Source: Stentor roeselii (lineage: Eukaryota; Ciliophora; Heterotrichea; Heterotrichida; Stentoridae). Taken from it: a DNA stretch of 22,758 bases. The notes below the pieces were generated by a model. That model searched no databases. It worked only from the letters and a program-made list of their open reading frames with translations, and was not told the DNA's origin. Both the position numbers and the translations under genes were made by a program. Numbering within the stretch: the stretch's first letter is position 1; every line of letters starts with the position of its first letter. Positions 1 to 8,978 of this stretch are shown piece after piece. The stretch is from the NCBI GenBank assembly GCA_006503475.1, contig RSEH01000411.1, positions 1 through 22,758 of the forward strand, given 5' to 3'.

Positions 1-154
1 TACATCAAAATTATTTTCATTACAATTATTTCAGATACCATTGAACCCTTTATTCCAATTCATAAAAATCCTAATAACCCATCATCCTCACTAAAAAATC
101 CAAACTAAATTCTTCTACCATCCTAATTCATCCATCCCATCTATTCCACTCATA

Positions 155-1699
155 ATGGTGACATATTCTCCGATCCGTGTCGGTATATTCACAGCGATTC
201 TAGTTCTGCTAATCCAAAAGATTCCAAAACTGATAACCCTACTTCGCCGTCGAGGTCTAAGATCCATTCTTCTACAAAAGTTCCATTCAATTTCAATGCG
301 TTTTTCCTACTTCCAAAACCAATTCATAAAAAAAGACAAGTACGTTCGAGAGTCCCTTCAGCACATGTTCCTTTCCTCCAGAAGTGACCCAATTCACAGC
401 CTTCCCCAAGAAGGTCAAAAGTCAATCATCTCAAAGCTAAAGTCATGGTCAGGGCGAGACGAGAAGTTCCAGTCCACCGGAAAGTTATCAGGAGTGATTT
501 ACCACAAAAACCCTTTAATCACAGAAGTCTCAATAGAAGCAATGCGTTTATTTTCCTCTTCAAACCCTTTACACCCTGAGGTCTTCCCAGCAGTGCGTCA
601 AATGGAGAGTGAATTAGTTCAAATGACGATAAATCTTTACCACGGCTGTTCTAAAGTCTCAGGATTATTAACTTCTGGAGGAACTGAAAGCAACTTGCTG
701 GCAGTCCTCGCTTATCGCGAATGGGGAAGATTAAGAGGAATCCAAGAACCTGAAGTAATCGTTCCTGACACTATTCACGCCTCAGTCTTCAAAGCAGGTT
801 ACTACTTCGGCGTGAGTATCATTGTCGTCCCAGTCGAAAAAGCCACTCGGAAGGTAAATCCACGAGACGTTCGAAAACAAATCACATCTTCAACAGTCGC
901 GATTTTTGCAAGTGCTCCAAACTACGCCAACGGCGTAGTTGACCCATTAGAAGAACTGGGAAATTTAGCAAGTTTATTTTCAATAAATTTTCACGTTGAT
1001 GCTTGTTTCGGCAGCTTTTTGCTGCCGTTTTTAGAAGAAGATATAGAAAAGTTCGACTTTCGCTTGAAAGGTGTGACAAGTATTTCTTGTGACTTGAGCA
1101 AATATGGGTTTACTCCGAAAGGCTCTGGAGTTCTGATGTTTTGTAATCCGGAACTGAGAAGATTGGCTTATTTCACTTGTCCTGACTGGTCAGGCGGGGT
1201 TTATGTGACCCCCACGATGCCTGGGTCAAGGGCAGGAGTCATCTCTGCAGGTGCCTGGGCAGTTCTGATGTCTCTCGGAAAAGAAGGGTACTCAAAGTTC
1301 ACTAAAGAAATCATTCAAGCTGCAAGGTTCATCAAAGCTGAAGCCTCAAAAATCGAAGGAGTTGAAATCGTTGCTGACCCGTTGCTTTCTATTGTTGCAT
1401 TTGAGTCTCGGCAGTTCAATATTCACGCCATTGGAAATGCAATGACAAAAATAGCAGGATGGGGAATCGTTCATCTTCAGAACCCTGACGGAATTCACTT
1501 TCAAGTCACTTTAGCTAATGCGAAAAATGCTGGAAAGTTTGTAGAGGACTTGAGAAAAGCGGTACTTGAAGTTGAAATCGACCCTGAAGCGGAACATTAT
1601 GAAACTGCTGCTTTGTATGGAATGATTGCACAGACGAAGGATAAAAGAGCTGTTGGTGAAATTTCTAAACATTTCGCTGATTGCTTGTTCACGGCGTAG
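155..1699 (+). CDS. SGPL1: Sphingosine-1-phosphate lyase (PLP-dependent, ER membrane)
   Basis: The enzyme cleaves sphingosine 1-phosphate to a fatty aldehyde and phosphoethanolamine, the exit step of sphingolipid breakdown, normally at the ER membrane. The 514-aa product has a hydrophobic N-terminal anchor (about residues 8-22) and then the PLP group II decarboxylase-like fold. Family landmarks seen are SNPLHPEVFP, TSGGTESN, HVDACFGSFL, the PLP-lysine region CDLSKYGFTPKGS (Lys at residue 316), DWSGGVY and the GSRAG segment. These match animal SGPL1 closely in order and spacing, and the length is slightly shorter than the about 568 aa human enzyme. The residue before the PLP lysine is Ser, where the human enzyme has His (THKYG). 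The start is the first ATG of the frame. The stop TAG lies only 17 nt before the next start. Family identification is very secure. Confidence 0.95.
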   Translation: MVTYSPIRVGIFTAILVLLIQKIPKLITLLRRRGLRSILLQKFHSISMRFSYFQNQFIKKDKYVRESLQHMFLSSRSDPIHSLPQEGQKSIISKLKSWSGRDEKFQSTGKLSGVIYHKNPLITEVSIEAMRLFSSSNPLHPEVFPAVRQMESELVQMTINLYHGCSKVSGLLTSGGTESNLLAVLAYREWGRLRGIQEPEVIVPDTIHASVFKAGYYFGVSIIVVPVEKATRKVNPRDVRKQITSSTVAIFASAPNYANGVVDPLEELGNLASLFSINFHVDACFGSFLLPFLEEDIEKFDFRLKGVTSISCDLSKYGFTPKGSGVLMFCNPELRRLAYFTCPDWSGGVYVTPTMPGSRAGVISAGAWAVLMSLGKEGYSKFTKEIIQAARFIKAEASKIEGVEIVADPLLSIVAFESRQFNIHAIGNAMTKIAGWGIVHLQNPDGIHFQVTLANAKNAGKFVEDLRKAVLEVEIDPEAEHYETAALYGMIAQTKDKRAVGEISKHFADCLFTA

Positions 1700-1716
1700 G
1701 TTGTAAGCGTATATAA

Positions 1717-3585
1717 ATGAATAAAAGTGGATTTAGTCAGAAAATTGTTGTCAGGTCACCGAAGAGCATGGCAGAGACTTCTGTGCAATTTTCTAGATTT
1801 CCTGATATTAAGATCAGGAATTCTGTTAATGAGGCGAAACGAGGTGAAACTACGGAAACTCAAAGGGAAAATAAGAAGACTAAAGTTATCAACTTTTTTG
1901 ATATACCTTCACCTGTTAATGAACAGAAAGTTGCTATTGTTAGGAATGCGCTTTTTCAAAGAAAAACTATTAGTCCTAATCCTGTTTTAAATGATGAAGA
2001 CTTGGAGGTTAGGACCGCGATGAGAAAATCATATCAAAATCCAAAGACAGAGTTCGAGCTCCAAGTCGATTTTCTCAATGAAAAAACCTCAAAAAAAAGA
2101 CTAGACCTAAAATCCACCGACCTCATCACATCAAAAGACCCAAAAGAAGAAAAAATCTCAACCGATTCAAAAATCCAAAATATTTTCCAAGAGCCTTTCA
2201 AACTTCCAGAAAATTTAGAAACCTTAAAAGAACCTTCCTCACCAATAAAGAAATCAGAGTCAATGCAAGTACTTCCATCCTTTTCTCCATCAAAAGCTCC
2301 CCAAGATCTAACCCCTCATCATTCTTCCGACATGAACCCTTCAAGCCTAATAACTCTTCTCCAATCTGAAATTTCAGAGCTGAAATCAACAAACACCCTT
2401 TTGACCCAAGAGCTTTTCAATCAGCAACAGTCATTCGAAGCACTGAGCCGTAATCATATCGACCAGAAGCAAGCAATGAACAAAGAAGCTTCACTGTTAA
2501 TGAACGATTTTTCATCAACTAAAAGTCGATTAGAAGACCTGGAAAATGAGATAAAAAGACTGAAAAATGACAAAACTCGACTAAAAACAGAACTCGAATT
2601 AAACCTGCAGGTCCAAAATGAATCCTTGACTAAATCAGAAGCCCGTCTTTTTCTACTCAATGAAGAAATACAAGAAAAAGACCGCGACTATGAAATCTTA
2701 AAAGACCAGCTAAAAACCTCAGAGCAAAACCGCAAAAAAATCTTGGAAGTCTCGAAAGAACTGGAAATCGAGATGATTTTAACTAAAAAACAAAAAGAAA
2801 ACATTGAAAAAGACCTACAAGAACTCAATCAAAAACATGAAGACCTACTCAATGAGTTTAGAATGGAAAGAAATAAAGCTTTAGCTGTGGATGACTTGAA
2901 ACAGGAAGTCTTTCAAGTTAATTATGAGGTTTCTTTAATTCGAGATGAAAATAAAGAATTGGTTATTGCCAAGAATATTGCTTTAGAGTCACTTGACACT
3001 GTACAAAAAAATTTTGATAATTCGAGACTTTCTTGGAGGGAAAAGGAAAATTCTTATAATAATACTATTCAAGATCTTCTTGAACAAATTCAGAGCGAAA
3101 GAGCGAAAACTCAAGTCCAGGCTGCTGAAAGTGCAAAATTAAGACGAGCTCTTACTTTAAAGGATAATGACTCTTATACTAATATCACTAAAGATGAAAT
3201 TTCAAGATATCAGCAGAAACTCATGCAGATTGAAAAGGATTATAATGAATCACTTAATGAAATTGAAAAACTTAAAAGAAATATTGAGTATTATAGACAT
3301 ATTGTTAGGAATAAAGAAGAAATTATTAAAAAGATTGAAATTGAACTGAAAAAACCTCAGGATTTTTTTAATGCTTTTAAAAAATTGGTTAGTTGTGAGA
3401 AGTGTGAAATGGTTGGATATAGTTTTATTACTTTTCCTTGTAAACATTTAGTTTGTGGTCATTGTAAAAGCAGTGTTTGTCCTGTTTGTGAAGAAGTTGT
3501 TGACTCTTTTCAAGGGTTTTGTGAAACTGAAAAGATAATCAAAGCTAAGCAGATTTTTGATGAAATTGTTTATAAAGGTGAGTAG
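1717..3585 (+). CDS. Coiled-coil protein with C-terminal RING-HC finger
   Basis: This is a 622-aa protein of unknown specific role, probably an E3 ubiquitin ligase. Residues 1-200 are polar and low in predicted structure, and about 210-545 form a long Lys/Glu/Leu-rich coiled coil. Residues 560-591 hold a complete C3HC4 RING: C-x2-C-x11-C-x-H-x2-C-x2-C-x4-C-x2-C, ending CPVC. The layout (long coiled coil, then C-terminal RING) recalls BRE1-like ligases, but the RING is short and no BRE1-specific sequence is recognised, so I do not assign it. The start ATG has the context TATATAAATG, 17 nt after the S1P lyase stop. Base composition flips inside the gene: G-rich to about 2030, C/A-rich to about 2870, then G/T-rich. 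A 16-nt intron-like string at 3578-3593 could change only the last residues. Confidence 0.85.
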   Translation: MNKSGFSQKIVVRSPKSMAETSVQFSRFPDIKIRNSVNEAKRGETTETQRENKKTKVINFFDIPSPVNEQKVAIVRNALFQRKTISPNPVLNDEDLEVRTAMRKSYQNPKTEFELQVDFLNEKTSKKRLDLKSTDLITSKDPKEEKISTDSKIQNIFQEPFKLPENLETLKEPSSPIKKSESMQVLPSFSPSKAPQDLTPHHSSDMNPSSLITLLQSEISELKSTNTLLTQELFNQQQSFEALSRNHIDQKQAMNKEASLLMNDFSSTKSRLEDLENEIKRLKNDKTRLKTELELNLQVQNESLTKSEARLFLLNEEIQEKDRDYEILKDQLKTSEQNRKKILEVSKELEIEMILTKKQKENIEKDLQELNQKHEDLLNEFRMERNKALAVDDLKQEVFQVNYEVSLIRDENKELVIAKNIALESLDTVQKNFDNSRLSWREKENSYNNTIQDLLEQIQSERAKTQVQAAESAKLRRALTLKDNDSYTNITKDEISRYQQKLMQIEKDYNESLNEIEKLKRNIEYYRHIVRNKEEIIKKIEIELKKPQDFFNAFKKLVSCEKCEMVGYSFITFPCKHLVCGHCKSSVCPVCEEVVDSFQGFCETEKIIKAKQIFDEIVYKGE

Positions 3586-4532
3586 ATATAAAGTTTAATT
3601 TAATCTTAAGGTATTCTAAGAACTACTAGAAGAGGTTTCTAATGTTTACTGAATTATTATAGAACTATTGCATTATATTTATCAATATTATTTCAATAAA
3701 TTCAACATGAAAGTCAATCGATGAAAGTTTATGATTTTAAGATTTTTCAGCATATATTCGAACGTTTTGATTCGAGATTTTATTATATTATATTTAAAAT
3801 AAAGGTTTAGTATATACCTTTAAGAAACCTTCTATAAATTGTTGGAGGAGATTATTGTTAAGGTTCATATATTTAGTTTATAAGATATTTTAGAAAGGTC
3901 AAATGAATTGATATTTTTGTGTATATAACGAGCTTGAGGCATCCTGGTGAGTGGCATAGAATCAGAATGCAATGAGATTGCCTTTTAATTCAATCCTAAA
4001 TAGAACTTAAGTAACGCTAACTATATCTTTTATTCAAATGGATTCAATCAAACACTATATATCCAAATTTTTATTAACATCCCGAATATCCATCAACTTT
4101 ATGATTGAGAAAGATAAAGCTAATAATCAATTTCATAAATCCTCTAGAATCTAAAATCCTATAAATTCTCATTTCAATTTCAAGTTTTCAACATTCAAGA
4201 TATAAAGGTTCTTTATAACTAAACTAAAAAATTCAGTATAGCTAATCCAAAGATACCAAATAAATTATATATTCCAAACATTTTCCCTTCCTAATCCTTC
4301 ACATCTCTCATAAACCTAAATAAAAACCACATCCTCTTCAATCCCCCAAAACCCAAACCCTGTCTAAATAAACTTAATCCAAAATCACAAAAATCCCTAA
4401 AATTTCCTTCTAAACCCCATCCTATTCCATCTCCTTCCAACAACCCATCCATCTTCTCTCCAATCCAAAACAATCCAATTCCAAACCATTTCCAAAAAGG
4501 CCAGCAAGACCCTACTAAAGTCTTAAAAATAA
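3586..4532. other. 947-bp AT-rich spacer, no protein gene seen
   Basis: This is the longest gene-free stretch of the window, between the RING gene and RPS15. No convincing open frame is present on either strand. Most of it is very AT-rich. An island of higher GC lies at about 3928-3985 just after a TATATAA string (see the separate entry). From about 4270 to 4530 the plus strand becomes C/A/T-rich with very few G, forming a G-poor leader directly before RPS15, like the 154 bases before the S1P lyase start. It presumably holds the RING gene 3' end and the RPS15 promoter. Confidence 0.6.
3920..3989 (+). ncRNA. Candidate small RNA locus (weak)
   Basis: Within the AT-rich spacer, about 60 bases are clearly less AT-rich than their surroundings. 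They follow a TATATAA string (3921-3927) and contain a short perfect hairpin, GCAAT-GAG-ATTGC, at 3969-3981, followed by C and a TTTT run. A TATA element, a structured body and a T run would fit a small polymerase III-type transcript. I could not fold it into a tRNA and it does not match U1-U6, SRP or RNase P landmarks that I know. This is a suggestion based only on composition and the hairpin. Confidence 0.2.
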
Positions 4533-4970
4533 ATGGCTGATTCCCAACCAAAGAAAAGGACTTTTAGAAGGTACACGTACAAGGGTATTGATCTTGAAGA
4601 CCTGGTAAAACTGCCAAGAGAAAACTTTATCAAGATGTTGGGATCAAGAGCCCGTCGAAGGCTGGTCGGCAGAGAAGTTCCCCACAAGTACATCCGCTTT
4701 TACAAAAAGTGCGTGGCAGCTAAAAAAGACGTCCCTCTGGGTGAAAAGCCAAAAGCTGTCAAGACCCATCTGAGAGATGCCATCATTCTGCCTGAACTCG
4801 TAGGATCTGTCGTCGGCATTTACAGCGGAAGGGGATTCATCCCTGTTGAAATCAAACCTGATATGATTGGAAGGTACCTTGCTGAATTCTCCATCACTTA
4901 TAAGCCTGTTAAACATGGAAGACCTGGTATTGGAGCCTCGAAAGGTTCATCCGCTATTGAACTTAGATAA
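4533..4970 (+). CDS. RPS15: 40S ribosomal protein S15 (uS19)
   Basis: Small-subunit ribosomal protein of the uS19 family, sitting in the head of the 40S subunit near the decoding centre. The 145-aa product is the normal eukaryotic length. It shows the family signatures FRRYTYKGIDLEDL near the N-terminus, RARRRL, LPELVGSVVGIYSGR and the C-terminal KHGRPGIGASKGSS, covering the whole protein. An in-frame TAA directly precedes the ATG, which fixes the start. No intron is needed. It is the only gene here with long spacers on both sides (947 and 326 bp). Its codons are more GC-balanced than the neighbours' (Lys AAG, Gly GGA/GGC), as expected for a highly expressed gene. Confidence 0.98.
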   Translation: MADSQPKKRTFRRYTYKGIDLEDLVKLPRENFIKMLGSRARRRLVGREVPHKYIRFYKKCVAAKKDVPLGEKPKAVKTHLRDAIILPELVGSVVGIYSGRGFIPVEIKPDMIGRYLAEFSITYKPVKHGRPGIGASKGSSAIELR

Positions 4971-5296
4971 AGAAGTAGGATTTTTATGGGCTTTTTTGGA
5001 TTGGGTTGAAATTTTTGGAGATGGGTGGTTTTTCGGATTTTTTAGAAGATTTTAGAGGATTTTAGAGGATTTTAGAAGATTTTAGAGGATTTTAGAGGAT
5101 TTTAGAGAATTTTTTTTAGATTCTTTTGGTGTTTGGGTGTTTTTGTGAAATAATTAACATGGTCGAAAAATTTTTTTGTTTTTAGAAATTTTGGATTTGG
5201 TTGGGTTTTTGTTTAGAAATATTTGAAGTTAGAATTGTTTGAATTTCAATTAATTATAGAGAAAGTTATCATGAAGATTGAATATAAGTTATTAAG
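4971..5296. other. C-poor convergent spacer
   Basis: The 326 bp between the RPS15 stop and the ABHD16-like stop read as G/T-rich and strikingly poor in C on the plus strand. They carry the 10-bp tandem repeat listed separately and several T runs (for example 5111-5117 and 5171-5177). No gene is seen. It must hold the 3' ends of both convergent genes. Confidence 0.6.
5041..5110. repeat. 10-bp tandem repeat, 7 copies
   Basis: Seven consecutive units of TTTAGAGGAT (variants TTTAGAAGAT and TTTAGAGAAT) run without any spacer from 5041 to 5110. The preceding bases (GGATTT at 5035-5040) look like a degenerate partial unit. The period equals about one helical turn, with T runs in phase, so the segment could be intrinsically curved. 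It lies between two convergent genes. Confidence 0.95.
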
Positions 5297-7222
5297 TTAA
5301 GGAATCAAAGCTGAATTCATCAGATGAGTCTCGTACTTAAGTCTATCAGAATGTGTGAACTGTCCTCCATGTCCACATCTCACAATCTGCAAATACCCAA
5401 CTTTCGGTAACACCTCAGATCCAAAAACCGGTTCAGTCCGATGCGACAAGCTTAGCCTACTACTCTCCCAAAACAAAGGCAAAATTTTCAACAAGCTTTC
5501 AATAATAACCCTACAATTCTTTCCCAACTCCTCATCATTAACCAGTTTAACCTCATGAAGCAAATCATTCAACTCATTCATTATCTTCGCCCTACTAAAA
5601 ATCTCTTCAGAATCTTTGAAACTTCCCCAGACTTCCAAGCTCATAACCCACAAGTAAAGAAAAAACTTGTTTTTTTCAGCAACTTGATCCAAACTCACTC
5701 CACAAGAGTCAATCGAGCAAAGAATTCCTTCTAAAGTCCTTGGAAGGTCTTTCTTTAAAACCTCTTCAGGATCTTCAGTTTTTACAAAATTCTTAAATTT
5801 TTCATTATCTTTCTCGTATAGTGAAAATTTTTTCTTGAAGTTTTGAAGAGATGATGAAAAATCGCTGAATTGCTTGGATGTTAGAATATAATCAAGTTTT
5901 TTCCAATGGTTTTTGTGAAAACTAAGGCCTGGAATCACTGGAGATTTTAAAATGAAACTTGAAGCTACTGCTGATTTTAAAGAAATGTAGTCAGCGATTA
6001 TTGAATCGTGGGGGTCGAAGGTTATTAGCTTGTGGTTTGGAAATTTTAAAAAAATTTCAGTGTTGTTTATGTCTGGAATTCGTAGAAGTTTGAATAAGTA
6101 GTAAGAGAAAATACCGTAGTTGAAACGAACTACATCTGATAGGTTACCGAATGTACGGTCTGCTAGCAGGAAATCAACTTGTAGGTGTTTGCAGATTTGG
6201 ATTGCTATACATCCACCAATAGACTCCCCATGAAGAATGATTTTATTAAGAGAGTATTTTTCCTTGTAATACTTTAAAATACAAACCCCATCCTTTACAA
6301 GATCCCTAATAAAAGGAGAACCTTTCGACAATCCATATCCACGATAGTTCCAAAGAATAACATTAATATCTCTACTCAAGTAAAACTCAAGCCAATCCGA
6401 CTGAAAATAAGTAAACTCATAAAACCCAGCATTCGGACTACATAAAAGAACAGCATTCAAAGACTTATCTTCAGTCTTCACAAACATAGTATCAACTCCA
6501 TTGATCTCATTCTGTTTGCATCGAAACCTTTTCATCAAATCACTTCTCATATACCCTAAAGTTCCTAAGTTATATTCCGTAAAATAAGAAAAAAATCGTA
6601 TGAAACAATTTTGTCTTGTTGAACTTTTTCCTAAAATTTTCAGCAATTTTTTTAACTCAAATTTGGCTTTTTTAAGATTTTCTAAGTTTTCATCAGTTTT
6701 TAAGACTGAACAAGTTGGATCAGAAATTTCTAAGCGAATTTCAATCCAAGTCCAAAGATTGAAATCAGTGGAACCAGATCGAATCATTATTCTTTCTAAA
6801 TAAAATTTCAAATTCATCAAAAGTCTTAGAGTGATTAGTTGATTTTTTGATTTGTTTGATAAATTTTGAAAGTTTCTGATTAAAGTGTTTATCAGTTTTT
6901 TTGAGTTGTTTATGTAGGAGTCTTGAGAGTCGTTTTCTGATATTTCAATGTTTTTTAAGTAGGAGTTTAAACTTTTTAGCTTTTTGAAAATTTGTCCTGA
7001 CATTTCGAATGAATAGTTTAGTTCGATTGTCCTTCTAAATGGCCAAAAAGATCCAGGAAAAATACAGTATCTGATTAGCTTTCTGAGAGTAACCCAAATA
7101 TATCCGAATCCTGAAATTACAACTAAAGTTGTAGCAAGAACAATTAAATCAGGTTTGTATAAAAAAACAAATATTCCTATAACCAAAATCACTGAAAGGA
7201 CCCAGACTAGAATGCAATCCAT
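5297..7222 (-). CDS. Alpha/beta hydrolase, ABHD16-like membrane lipase
   Basis: A 641-aa protein with two or so N-terminal hydrophobic segments (about residues 3-45) and a C-terminal alpha/beta-hydrolase fold. The nucleophile elbow is HGESIGG, with Ser334. It is preceded by NVILWNYRGYGLSKG, typical of ABHD16/phosphatidylserine lipases, and followed by LLADRTFGNL. The acid is probably Asp406 in FDPHDSII and the base His618 in CGHGGQF. In animals ABHD16A hydrolyses phosphatidylserine to lyso-PS. Substrate here is inferred only. The true start is probably the ATG at 7222, since the frame opens three codons upstream with TTG and has no earlier ATG. It begins 22 nt after the stop of the upstream gene on the same strand. 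Confidence 0.85.
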   Translation of the reverse strand: MDCILVWVLSVILVIGIFVFLYKPDLIVLATTLVVISGFGYIWVTLRKLIRYCIFPGSFWPFRRTIELNYSFEMSGQIFKKLKSLNSYLKNIEISENDSQDSYINNSKKLINTLIRNFQNLSNKSKNQLITLRLLMNLKFYLERIMIRSGSTDFNLWTWIEIRLEISDPTCSVLKTDENLENLKKAKFELKKLLKILGKSSTRQNCFIRFFSYFTEYNLGTLGYMRSDLMKRFRCKQNEINGVDTMFVKTEDKSLNAVLLCSPNAGFYEFTYFQSDWLEFYLSRDINVILWNYRGYGLSKGSPFIRDLVKDGVCILKYYKEKYSLNKIILHGESIGGCIAIQICKHLQVDFLLADRTFGNLSDVVRFNYGIFSYYLFKLLRIPDINNTEIFLKFPNHKLITFDPHDSIIADYISLKSAVASSFILKSPVIPGLSFHKNHWKKLDYILTSKQFSDFSSSLQNFKKKFSLYEKDNEKFKNFVKTEDPEEVLKKDLPRTLEGILCSIDSCGVSLDQVAEKNKFFLYLWVMSLEVWGSFKDSEEIFSRAKIMNELNDLLHEVKLVNDEELGKNCRVIIESLLKILPLFWESSRLSLSHRTEPVFGSEVLPKVGYLQIVRCGHGGQFTHSDRLKYETHLMNSALIP

Positions 7223-7244
7223 ACTTATCAATATATCCGAAAAT

Positions 7245-8978
7245 TTAATTAACCTTTTTACATTTCCTCGCAGAACTCTGAGTACTCCTCATATAGCTAG
7301 GAAAACTATTGATAAGTGTATCATTTTTCTCTTCTCTCCTCTGTTGTTTTACAAAATTCCAACTCTGTAAAGCATCCGCTTGTTTATCCCTAATTTTTTT
7401 CCCAGAATGAAACCTTCCAACTCCAGGACTACTTCCAAAGAGATCCTGCGAGCTTTCCAAATGATGTTTAACTGGAGTCCTCGACGAGTCTTTATTAACA
7501 AAATGGTTTAAAAAGCCAACATGTGCAAGTTCCGCATAATTATTTTTCTTTCCACTTGAAACAAGACTCATATCAACCTTAAGTCCTTTTTGTTCAAAAG
7601 AAGCTTTTAGTTCTCCAAGTGAATTTTCACATCCTTTTAAAGTAATTTTCGCATTTCCTGAATTAACTCCTGAGATGTTATTTCGAGAAGAAGAAAGAGA
7701 AACGATTTGGAAACCTTTGCAGGCTTCTCGCAATGAAAAATCACTTTCTTTAGAGGTTAGACCTGAAAGGCTTAAGCAGATGTTCGTGTTTGGGGACTGT
7801 GAACGGATTGGCTTTGGACCGTTTGAAGATAAGGGCTTTGGGTTTGGGTCTTTTGGTGAAAAACTGGTCGGAGTGCTTGAACGGTTTGAGCTTTGAATCG
7901 GCTTTTTAGGATCTTTGTAGATTGGACGGAATCTTAAAGCTTCCTCGGATTTTAATGGAGTTTTTAATGATGTTGAATGGTCCTTTGGGGATAGCGATGG
8001 GTCGAATTGGACCTTTTTAGGGGATTTTTTGGTGTTGGGGAGGGTTTGGGTTTTAGGTGGTTTTTCGAAAGAACTGGAAAATCGATTAGGGATGGTTCTG
8101 GGATTTAAGTGATTTTCCTCTGTTTGTTCAAATTTTTCAAGTCTTTCACTTCTTTCAAATTTTTCACTTCTTTCAAATTTTTCATTTCTTTCAAATCCTT
8201 GACTTCTTTTAAACCCTTCACTTCTATCAACCCCTTCACTTCTATCAATCCCTTCATCTCTTTCAAACCTTTGCACCCTGCTGTTTTTTTCACCCTCATC
8301 ACTTCTCTTAACACTAACACTTCTTTCTCTCCTATCACTCCTCTCATCCCTCACCCTTCTTTCAACCCTTTCAACCCTTTCATCCCTCTCAACTCTTTCA
8401 ACCCTTTCATCCCTCTCAAATCTTTCATCCCTCTCAGATCTCCCCCCACTCCTTAAATCCTTAAAATGACAAAATCCTTTATCCCCTTCCCCACCCTGTA
8501 AATCCAACTGATCCCTTCTAAACTCCCCTCTAGATTCACTTCTACTAATTCTTTTCTTAACAGGTTTAATAACCCTAAAAGATTCTCTGTCCTTATTTTC
8601 AAATCCAGAATAATCAACAGTCCATCCAGGCTGATAAGAAAACTTTGGCTGAAAATTTGGTTGAAAGTCGGAAATTTTGGCTTTTCTGTAAAAATCTGAC
8701 TGGGCCTCGCCGTAGAAGTCTCGATATGAATGGTCTTGGGGCTGATTTAAACGAAATCTTTGAAGACGTCTTGGAGCTGGCTTGAAAAGTTCTGAATGGA
8801 ATGTGTTTGAAGACCTTTGGATTATTGGGTTTCTGTTAAGGTCAAGAGGAGACTGCTTTGGGCAAGTCTTACGGTCTGAAAGCTGGGCATGCTCGAATGT
8901 CGCGTCGAAGACTGTTGAACGGTCGTGACTTGACCTCCGGTTGTCAAATGATCGAGAGATGCAGTTGTTTAAATCCAT
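7245..8978 (-). CDS. Repeat-rich charged protein, function unknown
   Basis: A 577-aa protein, mostly polar and apparently disordered, that I do not recognise. Residues about 178-290 are built of short degenerate repeats: first ERDER/VERVERDER-type units, then DRSEG/ERSEKF-type units of five to six residues. The rest is rich in Ser, Pro, Lys and Arg (for example KSPKKVQFDPSLSPKDHS), typical of cytoskeletal or RNA-associated linkers. The first ATG is at 8978 in a TATAAATG context. The gene is divergent from the STPG-like gene with only 30 bp between start codons, and tandem with the ABHD16-like gene. Shared regulation with the STPG-like gene is plausible but is inference. Confidence 0.75.
   Translation of the reverse strand: MDLNNCISRSFDNRRSSHDRSTVFDATFEHAQLSDRKTCPKQSPLDLNRNPIIQRSSNTFHSELFKPAPRRLQRFRLNQPQDHSYRDFYGEAQSDFYRKAKISDFQPNFQPKFSYQPGWTVDYSGFENKDRESFRVIKPVKKRISRSESRGEFRRDQLDLQGGEGDKGFCHFKDLRSGGRSERDERFERDERVERVERDERVERVERRVRDERSDRRERSVSVKRSDEGEKNSRVQRFERDEGIDRSEGVDRSEGFKRSQGFERNEKFERSEKFERSERLEKFEQTEENHLNPRTIPNRFSSSFEKPPKTQTLPNTKKSPKKVQFDPSLSPKDHSTSLKTPLKSEEALRFRPIYKDPKKPIQSSNRSSTPTSFSPKDPNPKPLSSNGPKPIRSQSPNTNICLSLSGLTSKESDFSLREACKGFQIVSLSSSRNNISGVNSGNAKITLKGCENSLGELKASFEQKGLKVDMSLVSSGKKNNYAELAHVGFLNHFVNKDSSRTPVKHHLESSQDLFGSSPGVGRFHSGKKIRDKQADALQSWNFVKQQRREEKNDTLINSFPSYMRSTQSSARKCKKVN
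8105..8445 (-). repeat. Coding tandem repeat (15-18 bp units)
   Basis: Imperfect 15- and 18-bp units encode RDER/ERVERDER and then RSEGF/RSEKFE motifs in the repeat-rich protein. On the plus strand the segment reads as TTTCA and CTTCT/CCCTT pyrimidine runs with very little G, which also leaves long open frames in the wrong frames. Repeat number is likely to vary between strains. Confidence 0.85.

Noticed and set aside
3578-3593. 16-nt GTGAGTAGATATAAAG as an intron at the end of the RING gene
   Set aside because: It would only swap the last two codons for one other, so there is no protein evidence. Its length and GTG start are atypical. Left unspliced.
3925-4005. tRNA gene in the spacer island
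   Set aside because: There are partial A-box-like and GTTCAATCC-like strings, but no acceptor stem or cloverleaf could be formed.
4330-4365. Telomere-like C4A4/C3A3 strings (CCCAAAACCCAAACCC)
   Set aside because: There is no tandem array. They are short runs within a G-poor A/C-rich leader.
4291-4551. 86-codon minus-strand open frame upstream of RPS15
   Set aside because: It lies in the G-poor leader and overlaps the RPS15 start. Its Gly/Trp/Phe-rich product is a by-product of C/A-rich composition.
8109-8456. 115-codon plus-strand open frame of Phe/Ser/Thr/Pro repeats
   Set aside because: It is the antisense reading of the charged coding repeat and has no independent support.
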